From the NCBI GenBank assembly GCA_913054415.1, contig CAJXII010000030.1, positions 1-12,341 on the forward strand: a stretch of DNA of 12,341 nt, written 5' to 3'. The DNA is from an uncultured Arcobacter sp. (GTDB lineage Bacteria > Campylobacterota > Campylobacteria > Campylobacterales > Arcobacteraceae). Every line of letters begins with the position of its first letter. Within the stretch, counting starts at the first letter, position 1. Of the stretch, positions 6,893 through 12,341 are shown one piece after another. Under the pieces are notes generated by a model. The model was not told where the DNA came from, did no database searches, and worked only from the letters and a program-made list of their open reading frames with translations. The translations under genes and the position numbers were made by a program.

Positions 6893-7332
6893 AGTAATAA
6901 ACCTATAACCAAAATATCTAAGATTAGATTGATAAATATAATAGATGTGATAGACTCACTAACTCCATAGATAAAAAACTCTATTAGCCATATAGCAAAA
7001 TATATATGAAAAACTAAAATATAATTGATAATCTCACTAGATGCAAATATCTTTTTTAAAGATGGTTTCACAAACATATATATCAACAGAAATAAAAATA
7101 CAATAGTAAATGGTTGAAACCCTTGGAGATTTTCTAAAATTAAAATACTCAAGACTGTAAAAAATAGCTGATAGTAAAACTTTTTATTTATACAATTATT
7201 AAAAATAATAAAAACAATAGTTAATAAAAATATTGGGATAAAATATGTGCTAAATATCAGATTGATCAATATGATAGCTATAAGAAAAAAAATCACTATA
7301 AAAGGGTTATCTAGTTTATTAATTTTATACAT
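6889..7332 (-). CDS. MreD-like rod-shape membrane protein
   Basis: A 147-residue, almost entirely hydrophobic protein rich in Ile, Phe and Leu, with about five membrane segments (about 11-28, 30-45, 53-68, 74-88 and 102-147, the last probably two helices). The ENLQGFQPFTIVFLFLL stretch (67-83) fits the MreD pattern of a conserved loop between helices. The call rests mainly on size, hydropathy and its 4-nt overlap with mrdA, because MreD and PBP2 work together in the elongasome. The Shine-Dalgarno is weak (AAAAGAA, about 9 nt before the ATG). Sequence conservation in this family is low, so an unrelated small membrane protein cannot be excluded. Confidence 0.65.
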   Translation of the reverse strand: MYKINKLDNPFIVIFFLIAIILINLIFSTYFIPIFLLTIVFIIFNNCINKKFYYQLFFTVLSILILENLQGFQPFTIVFLFLLIYMFVKPSLKKIFASSEIINYILVFHIYFAIWLIEFFIYGVSESITSIIFINLILDILVIGLLL

Positions 7333-7346
7333 TTATCGATTCTTTT

Positions 7347-7376
7347 ATATTAGTTTGAACAAATTTCAACTATAAT
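7347..7376. promoter_or_regulatory. Divergent promoters of tlyA-ribF (+) and the mreD-like gene-mrdA (-)
   Basis: On +, a perfect TATAAT (7371-7376) lies just 6 nt before the tlyA ATG at 7383, so transcription should begin at or next to the start codon. On -, a TATAGT (7374-7369) overlaps the same bases and a TAATAT lies at 7352-7347; either could serve the mreD-like gene. Overlapping -10 boxes on opposite strands would make the two operons compete for polymerase. The small inverted repeat TTGAA/TTCAA (7355-7369) lies between them. Confidence 0.5.
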
Positions 7377-7382
7377 TCCCCT

Positions 7383-8096
7383 ATGAGATTAGATATATAT
7401 TTAACAAAACATCACGATATACAAAGCAGAAATAAAGCTCAAGAGTTAATCGCATCAAAAAAAGTTAAAATTAATGGTAAAATTATAACAAAATCTTCTT
7501 TTAATATAGACAATAATGATATATCTATAGAGATACTTGAAGATAATTTTTATGTAAGTCGTTCAGCATATAAACTAAAATATTTTTTAGAAGATATAAA
7601 AAATCTAAACTTAAGTAATAAAATAGCACTTGATATTGGTAGTAGCACAGGTGGTTTTACACAGATACTTTTAGAACATAATGTCAAACAAGTAAGTTGT
7701 TTAGATGTAGGTTCAAATCAATTACATCCAAAAATAAAAGATAATGATAAAATTGTAATATATGAAAATACAGATATAAGAGATTTTAAATCTGATATAT
7801 TATATGATATAATCACTTGTGATGTATCGTTTATTAGTATCCATCATATTTTAGATGATATTAACAATCTAGCAAACAAAGATATTATTATACTTTTTAA
7901 ACCACAATATGAAGTGGGCAAAGATATAAAACGAGATAAAAATGGTGTAGTATTAGATATAAAAGCTATAGAAAAAGTAAGAAAGTATTTTATAAATAAG
8001 TGTTTTGAGTATGGTTGGAAACTTATTAAAACCAATATAAGTAAAATCAAAGGCAAAAAGGGCAATATTGAAGAACTATTTTATTTCCAAAAATAA
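7383..8096 (+). CDS. tlyA: TlyA rRNA (cytidine-2'-O)-methyltransferase, hemolysin-A family
   Basis: A 237-residue cytosolic SAM-dependent methyltransferase that 2'-O-methylates a cytidine in 23S rRNA helix 69, a mark that also sets susceptibility to capreomycin and viomycin. An S4 RNA-binding domain (1-60) precedes an RrmJ/FtsJ-fold domain with the SAM loop ALDIGSSTGGFTQ (82-94), LDVG (107-110) and the catalytic set Lys64, Asp147, Lys173 and Glu230. The short ends resemble type I TlyA, the form in Campylobacter that modifies only 23S rRNA and not 16S. The -10 box ends 6 nt before the ATG and no Shine-Dalgarno is present (CCCCT precedes it), so the mRNA is probably leaderless. The last 29 bases overlap ribF. 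Confidence 0.93.
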   Translation: MRLDIYLTKHHDIQSRNKAQELIASKKVKINGKIITKSSFNIDNNDISIEILEDNFYVSRSAYKLKYFLEDIKNLNLSNKIALDIGSSTGGFTQILLEHNVKQVSCLDVGSNQLHPKIKDNDKIVIYENTDIRDFKSDILYDIITCDVSFISIHHILDDINNLANKDIIILFKPQYEVGKDIKRDKNGVVLDIKAIEKVRKYFINKCFEYGWKLIKTNISKIKGKKGNIEELFYFQK

Positions 8097-8898
8097 TATT
8101 ACAAATATCACAATTGGTGGATTTGATGGTATGCATCTTGCTCATCAAGAATTATTTAAACACCTAGATAAAGATGGTGCTATTGTGGTAATAGATACCA
8201 ATTATGCAAATCTTACTCCTAGAAAATATCGTGGAAATTTTACTTCTTACCCTATATTTTATTATACTTTAGATGATATAAAACATCTAAGTGGATCACA
8301 ATTTGTAGAGCTTTTGAAAAAAGATTTTCCACAATTAGCAAAAATAATAGTAGGGTATGATTTTCATTTTGGAAAACAAAGACTTTACAATGCACAAAAT
8401 CTAAAAGAGATTTTCAAAGGTGAAGTTCAAATCATAGATGAATATCTAATAGATAATATCTCTGTTCATTCACGATTTATAAGAGAGTTACTCACCCAAG
8501 GCAAAACAGTTCAAGCAAATGATTTTTTAGGTAGAGCTTATCAAATAAAAGGCAATATTATTAAAGGGCAAGGTTTAGGGCAAAAACAATTTGTTCCAAC
8601 ACTCAATATTCAAGTTGATAACTTTTTGATACCACAAAATGGTATCTATGCTACACAAACTATTATTGATAATACCAAATATAAAAGTATCACTTTTATA
8701 GGTCATAGAGTATCTACTGATAATAATTTTGCTATTGAAACTCATATCTTAGATCAAGATATTGATACTACATCTTCAACTTTAGAGATTTTATTTTATG
8801 AAAAAATAAGAGAAAATCAAAAATTCAATAATCCTAAACAACTTCAAAATCAAATATTAAAAGATATTGAAATTGTAAAAAATATTTATTTAAATTAG
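8068..8898 (+). CDS. ribF: Bifunctional riboflavin kinase / FAD synthetase
   Basis: A 276-residue cytosolic enzyme converting riboflavin to FMN and then FAD. The N-terminal FMN adenylyltransferase domain has GGFDGMHLAH (17-26; the usual HxGH reads HLAH), VGYDFHFGKQR (95-105) and SRFIRELLTQG (135-145). The C-terminal kinase domain has KGQGLGQKQFVPTLN (166-180), with Thr and Asn of the PTxN motif, and the catalytic base in IETHILD (Glu224). The start is TTG at 8068. It is preceded by AAAAAGGG with 5-nt spacing, the frame closes upstream at a stop ending at 8040, and the first in-frame ATG (residue 22) would cut off the nucleotide-binding motif. It overlaps tlyA by 29 nt, suggesting translational coupling. 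Its FAD product is the cofactor needed by ThyX, encoded convergently 12 nt away. Confidence 0.93.
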   Translation: MKNYFISKNNITNITIGGFDGMHLAHQELFKHLDKDGAIVVIDTNYANLTPRKYRGNFTSYPIFYYTLDDIKHLSGSQFVELLKKDFPQLAKIIVGYDFHFGKQRLYNAQNLKEIFKGEVQIIDEYLIDNISVHSRFIRELLTQGKTVQANDFLGRAYQIKGNIIKGQGLGQKQFVPTLNIQVDNFLIPQNGIYATQTIIDNTKYKSITFIGHRVSTDNNFAIETHILDQDIDTTSSTLEILFYEKIRENQKFNNPKQLQNQILKDIEIVKNIYLN

Positions 8899-8910
8899 AT
8901 TTTATAATTT

Positions 8911-9591
8911 TTATTTAATATCATTCAAAGATGATTCAAATAGATATTTATGATCCTCTGGTAAAGATTCAAAGATATTATTAGCCAAATCTCTTATCTC
9001 CCAAAGTGCAGATTTTCCACTTCTTAGATTGATAAAGTTTTGTAAACTTCTAGCGTTTATAGTCCAAGTAAGTTCAGTTTTATAACTCTCTGGTAAACAA
9101 AATTTTGCTTTATCATTACCGATACCTTGTAAAAGAATTAATCGTAAATTTTCTAAAGCTACTAGTGAAGCATAATCTACGATTAACTCATTGGTCCATA
9201 CTAAATATTTAGAAGCTATTTGCATATGTTTATCAGCATAAACCTCTTGAGGGTTGTTGTATTTTTCTAATAACTCTTGGGCTGATAATCCATCTGTAAA
9301 TGTTTCTTCATCTTTTAACTCTTTTAAAGTATATCTTGTAGATTTAACACTAGGACTAGCCATCCTATGTCTTGCTAACTCTTGTAATAATGCTCTACTT
9401 ACTCCACTAATATAAAATGTATAAGTAAGATGTTCCAAAGTAGAAGAGTGTTTAAACTTATTACCAACACGGTTGATTAGATCTTTATCCTTTTCACCAC
9501 CATCATCACTATTGTCAAAACTTTGCCAACAAGTTCTAATAGCATGTGCACAAACTTCTAAACTACTGTGTTGTAATAATTCTACTTTCAT
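8911..9591 (-). CDS. thyX: Flavin-dependent thymidylate synthase
   Basis: A 226-residue cytosolic enzyme making dTMP from dUMP with methylene-tetrahydrofolate, FAD and NADPH. The family signature is ELARHR (71-76) leading to the RHR-x7-SxR motif (Arg74-His-Arg76, then Ser84-Thr-Arg86). The flanking segments KHSSTLEHLTYTFYISGVSR (47-66) and NARSLQNFINLR (179-190) fit the FAD- and dUMP-binding regions. AAGG about 7 nt before the ATG supports the start. It is the last gene of the minus-strand run, 48 nt after the DUF59 gene, with only weak promoter-like sequence in the gap, so it is probably co-transcribed. Organisms with only ThyX often lack ThyA and folA, but that cannot be judged here. Confidence 0.95.
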   Translation of the reverse strand: MKVELLQHSSLEVCAHAIRTCWQSFDNSDDGGEKDKDLINRVGNKFKHSSTLEHLTYTFYISGVSRALLQELARHRMASPSVKSTRYTLKELKDEETFTDGLSAQELLEKYNNPQEVYADKHMQIASKYLVWTNELIVDYASLVALENLRLILLQGIGNDKAKFCLPESYKTELTWTINARSLQNFINLRSGKSALWEIRDLANNIFESLPEDHKYLFESSLNDIK

Positions 9592-9639
9592 TGATATACC
9601 TTAATTTTGAACTTTTAAATGATTTTAACCAATTATTTT

Positions 9640-9948
9640 TTAAAGCCCACTTAGTTGTCTTTTTACATTATCATCTGCCATAGAGATATTCCAAGCTGGT
9701 TCCCATACTACTTCAACTTCAATATTTTGAACCTCTTCAATCTCTCTTAAAACTGCTTCTTCAACCCATTGCACAATCATTTGATGTAATGGACAAGCTC
9801 TTGTTGAAAGTGTCATCACAACTTTTGCATTACCTTGCTCATCGCAAGATGCATCATAAATCAATCCCATCTCTACAAGATTGAATCCAACTTCTGGATC
9901 ATTTACTGTTGATACTGCTTTAAAAATATCCTCTTTTGTTACTGCCAT
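9640..9948 (-). CDS. DUF59 / MIP18-family iron-sulfur assembly-type protein
   Basis: A 102-residue soluble protein of the MIP18 (SufT/PaaD-like) family, which helps maturation or repair of iron-sulfur proteins. The N-terminal signature NDPEVGFNLVEMGLIYD (16-32) and the conserved cysteine in STRACPLH (Cys52) are present. The C-terminal segment WEPAWNISMADDNVKRQL (82-99) fits the family's usual 'PPW' ending. The start was placed at ATG 9948, with GAAGGA just upstream, spanning the last codons of the preceding gene. An in-frame TTG at 9963 lies inside that gene's end and is less likely. It begins 4 nt after the membrane-protein stop, so the two are coupled. Its client protein is unknown; the neighbours suggest a metal-dependent or NO-sensitive target. 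Confidence 0.85.
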   Translation of the reverse strand: MAVTKEDIFKAVSTVNDPEVGFNLVEMGLIYDASCDEQGNAKVVMTLSTRACPLHQMIVQWVEEAVLREIEEVQNIEVEVVWEPAWNISMADDNVKRQLSGL

Positions 9949-9952
9949 ATTA

Positions 9953-11188
9953 TTATCCTTCAAATTTTATCATATAGATTAAGTTCTTTAACATAAAAAA
10001 AGAACCAACAACTAAAAAACTAACTCCAGCTTTAAAAATATCATTATTTTGTAATATGATAGCTAAAGCACCTATTAATACACCTATTGCTGTTAAAACA
10101 AATTGCATGGTAGCACCTTTTTCGGGAACCATATCCTTTAACATAGGAACTTTTCTTTTCCCAATTAATGGTGAAAATTTTTGATACCATACCAAAAATG
10201 GAACTATTTTATAAAGATGACCTGTGATCATAAATGTTATATATCCAAATAATACAAGCCATCCCATAGATAAAAATAAAACTGTATTTGGAACAAACAA
10301 ATATACAACACCTATTCCTAAAATAAATACTAAACTAAGATATGAAAACACCAAAGAGTGTAAATAAACATCATTATCAAGTCGAACTCTTGTTTTATAG
10401 ATAATATATATCTGATAAAAATAAAAACCTAAAGCTATGATACTTAAAACATATCCTATATATTCTAATATTGAACTATTAAATATTGATGATGATACTA
10501 CAAATAAAACACCTGCTACTATAATATATAGTGCATTTGTAACTGGTTGCCATGAAAAACTATGACTTAACCAAAACATAGGTAACAATATCAAACTCAT
10601 ACCCATTATAGTTACACCTACATAACCTGTTAATACAAGATATATATGTGATCTAAGTAAAGTATATATATCAACTGAAATAACTCCAGCATACCCAAGT
10701 GCCATTAATATACCAAAAATTAAACCTAAAAATAGTGAGATATTTGATATAAGGACACTGCCCATAACTAGATTTAGTTTTTTAACCTTATTGATTGTTA
10801 AAAATGTTTCAAGCACAAACACCATCAATGAAATTAGCACTATTACACCACCATAAGGTAAAACTGCAGGTGAATATAAAAATCCATACCCCATCATAAT
10901 CGTTCCTATAAACAGTAAAGGATATATGATATAATAAAGATCTACTGCAAAATGCCCTGTTTCTAGGACAACAGGCACAAGTTGTGCCATAGCACCAAAT
11001 ATCACCATCATTACAAATCCTAAAAGAAATAGATGAACAAATGATAAAGTTCTTGGATCTGTATTTGTTATAGATGTTATATCAAGTCCAAATAATAAAA
11101 TTGAACTTACTACTAAAAAAGCAGTCCCTATTACAAAATAGGGAGCTATTAACCTAAAAGGTGGGGCAAAATCTGTTGATACTGCCAT
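9953..11188 (-). CDS. 12-TM membrane protein, NnrS / haem-copper-oxidase-I-like
   Basis: A 411-residue inner-membrane protein with about twelve helices (about 15-35, 47-73, 85-105, 110-130, 143-168, 180-203, 218-236, 241-263, 278-299, 303-326, 361-379 and 386-408). Histidines within or next to helices include His52 (SFVHLFLLGF), His181 (RSHIYLVLTGY), His277 and His324 (ITGHLYKIVPF), reminiscent of haem ligands in haem-copper oxidases and NnrS. It lacks the paired His-His of helix 7 and the HxH of helix 10 that would build a catalytic haem-copper centre, so it is not a working oxidase or NO reductase. A conserved-looking cytosolic loop, FSPLIGKRKVPMLKDM (338-353), follows helix 10. It sits 6 nt after the DUF2249 gene and 4 nt before the DUF59 gene. 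A role in NO or haem metabolism is inference from architecture and context. Confidence 0.7.
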   Translation of the reverse strand: MAVSTDFAPPFRLIAPYFVIGTAFLVVSSILLFGLDITSITNTDPRTLSFVHLFLLGFVMMVIFGAMAQLVPVVLETGHFAVDLYYIIYPLLFIGTIMMGYGFLYSPAVLPYGGVIVLISLMVFVLETFLTINKVKKLNLVMGSVLISNISLFLGLIFGILMALGYAGVISVDIYTLLRSHIYLVLTGYVGVTIMGMSLILLPMFWLSHSFSWQPVTNALYIIVAGVLFVVSSSIFNSSILEYIGYVLSIIALGFYFYQIYIIYKTRVRLDNDVYLHSLVFSYLSLVFILGIGVVYLFVPNTVLFLSMGWLVLFGYITFMITGHLYKIVPFLVWYQKFSPLIGKRKVPMLKDMVPEKGATMQFVLTAIGVLIGALAIILQNNDIFKAGVSFLVVGSFFMLKNLIYMIKFEG

Positions 11189-11194
11189 AGTTTT

Positions 11195-11536
11195 TTACCC
11201 GTTACAAGCTGTATCACTAAAATCAGTATTTGCAGACTCACCTTTTTTTGTAAATGTTATTTTATATAATCCCTCAGCTAACATCTCATCAGAAAAATTA
11301 AAATCTGCTTCAACTTTTGGATATAATCCCATTGGTGGTTTTGAATTGATCATAACCAATTTATCACAATCACTTAAATTTTGTAATCCAACCATAGCAT
11401 TTACCATAGGCTCTGGATGACCTGATTTACTTGTATCAAATTGTAAAATTCTTAAACCATCCTCCTCATATTTATAAAATGGAACTGTTGCTCCATTTAA
11501 CTCTAATTGCTCTGCATTTTGTGGTATTAAATTCAT
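11195..11536 (-). CDS. DUF2249-family small protein
   Basis: A 113-residue soluble protein. After a variable N-terminus, residues about 28-97 carry the DUF2249 (TusA-like fold) pattern: an initial strand (LRILQFD), the PEPM helix cap (41-44), then LVMINSKPPMGLYPKVE (60-76), where the 'PPxxLYP' motif matches the family's 'EPxPLYP'. Two cysteines occur, Cys57 and the near-terminal Cys111. A strong AAGGAG lies 7 nt before the ATG. DUF2249 proteins are frequent in denitrification and anaerobic gene clusters but have no assigned reaction. It is the first gene of the operon and probably sets its expression. The family call is by motif and is fairly confident; function is unknown. Confidence 0.75.
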   Translation of the reverse strand: MNLIPQNAEQLELNGATVPFYKYEEDGLRILQFDTSKSGHPEPMVNAMVGLQNLSDCDKLVMINSKPPMGLYPKVEADFNFSDEMLAEGLYKITFTKKGESANTDFSDTACNG

Positions 11537-11568
11537 TTAATATCTCCTTTTTTAAATTAATGTGTGAA

Positions 11569-11627
11569 ATTATATCTAAATAGGATAAAATTAGTCTTAT
11601 TTAATAAACATAATTTTCAAGAAAATT
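11569..11627 (-). promoter_or_regulatory. Promoter of the DUF2249-thyX operon with an upstream palindrome
   Basis: A minus-strand TATAAT (11574-11569) predicts a start near 11562 and a 25-nt leader before the ATG at 11536. Upstream, AATTTTC-AA-GAAAATT (11612-11627) is a perfect 7-bp-arm inverted repeat centred about 57 bases before the predicted start, a position typical of activators. It does not match the FNR/CRP consensus (TTGAT-N4-ATCAA), so the regulator is unknown. Confidence 0.5.
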
Positions 11628-11699
11628 GATGCATAGTTTTGAACTGATTTAGTTGCACTTTAAAGTTAATAGGTATGATTAGTTAAATAATGTGAGATT

Positions 11700-11724
11700 A
11701 AAAAGTTTCTTAGAAAAACTTTTT
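11700..11724 (-). terminator. Probable rRNA operon terminator
   Basis: On the minus strand, about 23 bases beyond the 5S 3' end, AAAAAGTTT pairs with AAACTTTTT around the 7-nt loop TTCTAAG. The T-run is part of the 3' arm. An overlapping alternative, TTAGAAAAA/TTTTTCTAA, would exclude it. The stem has only one G-C pair, weak for an rRNA terminator, but nothing better lies before the next promoter. Confidence 0.5.
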
Positions 11725-11747
11725 CTAAAAAGAAAGAGACCTTAAAA

Positions 11748-11863
11748 GTTGGCAGCGACCTACGTTTCCACCAGGGGACCCGGCAGTATTATCGGCGATG
11801 AAGAGCTTGACTTCCAGGTTCGAAATGGGACTGGGTATTACCTCTTCTCTATAACCACCAACA
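11748..11863 (-). rRNA. rrf: 5S ribosomal RNA
   Basis: The minus strand reads TGTTGGTGGTTATAGAGAAG at its 5' end and closes with CGCTGCCAAC, the two ends forming the terminal helix (GTTGG/CCAAC). Internal hallmarks of bacterial 5S are visible: CCCATTTCGAACCTGGAAGT of loops B and C, and AAGCTCTTCATCGCCGATAA leading to the D/E region. Length is about 116 nt. The ends are estimated from the terminal pairing and could shift by one to three bases. Confidence 0.95.
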
Positions 11864-12019
11864 TTTAAAGTCTCATTTTTAATGTTACAGGAGTAACATT
11901 TAAAACAATATTATAAATATTGAGTTATTATAATATTAATAGTCTTTTTTTAAACACAATGATTTTTATATTATAGTTTTTTACACTTAATAAGATAGTA
12001 AACTAAAGAATAAGTTAAA
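11864..12019 (-). other. 23S-5S internal transcribed spacer
   Basis: About 155 nt of very AT-rich spacer with no tRNA gene. Two hairpins are present: AATGTTAC/GTAACATT with a 4-nt loop (11881-11900), and AATATTATAA/TTATAATATT with an 11-nt loop (11907-11937). They lie in tandem just before the 5S gene in transcription order and are plausible folding or RNase processing elements. Function is inferred. Confidence 0.7.

Positions 12020-12341
<322 letters not shown>

Noticed and set aside
8880..8935. Terminator between ribF and thyX
   Set aside because: The stretch is AT-rich and offers only short A-T stems; no convincing hairpin with a T-run was found.
9949..9963. TTG start adding five residues to the DUF59 protein
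   Set aside because: ATG 9948 has GAAGGA at proper spacing, and the extension would overlap the end of the membrane-protein gene and destroy that spacing.
9953..11188. Catalytic nitric oxide reductase or terminal oxidase subunit I
   Set aside because: The twelve-helix layout is similar, but the helix-7 His pair and helix-10 HxH are missing, so no complete haem-copper centre can form.

Overview
The window is very AT-rich DNA from a bacterium that most closely resembles the Campylobacterota (the former Epsilonproteobacteria). The best fit is an Arcobacteraceae-like or Sulfurimonas-like genome. The clues are a stand-alone atpE encoding a c subunit with a signal-peptide-like N-terminus, a short TlyA, ThyX as thymidylate synthase, a RibF of the Campylobacter/Helicobacter type, an mreD-like gene with mrdA, and a DUF2249 / multi-pass membrane protein / DUF59 cluster. 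The lineage is inferred from protein style and gene content, not from a search.

Layout: (1) 1-540: an arsC-type arsenate reductase on +, whose 3' end runs 22 bases into a tRNA-Leu(GAG) gene on -. (2) 541-1134: atpE on -, with a clear terminator and a structured leader of about 115 nt, divergent from the next operon. (3) 1135-5090: two genes on + overlapping by 1 nt, a 1006-residue SLBB-repeat polysaccharide export protein and a Wzz-like chain-length co-polymerase. (4) 5102-7332: mrdA (PBP2) and an mreD-like gene on -, overlapping by 4 nt. The wzz and mrdA ends converge on a shared inverted repeat. (5) 7383-8898: tlyA, apparently leaderless, and ribF, which starts at a TTG inside tlyA, on +. 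(6) 8911-11536: an apparent four-gene operon on -, in the order DUF2249 protein, 12-TM membrane protein, DUF59/MIP18 protein, thyX. (7) 11700-12341: the end of an rRNA operon on - (23S 3' end, spacer, 5S, terminator).

How the genes fit together: most are housekeeping. They cover energy (AtpE), cell-wall elongation (MreD-like with PBP2), ribosome modification (TlyA), flavin cofactors (RibF) and dTMP synthesis by the flavin enzyme ThyX. The SLBB and Wzz proteins form the export and length-control part of a surface polysaccharide system, but no glycosyltransferase, polymerase or kinase is present here. The DUF2249 / membrane / DUF59 trio resembles accessory clusters in denitrifiers and other anaerobically respiring bacteria, linked to haem, iron-sulfur or NO metabolism. 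It is the least understood part of the window.

No CRISPR array, transposase, integrase or phage gene was seen. The most interesting points are the DUF2249 / 12-TM / DUF59 trio, a probable Cys-Cys-His-Cys variant of the PBP2 zinc site, the arsC-tRNA overlap, the leaderless tlyA promoter, and the atpE terminator lying directly against the tRNA-Leu gene.
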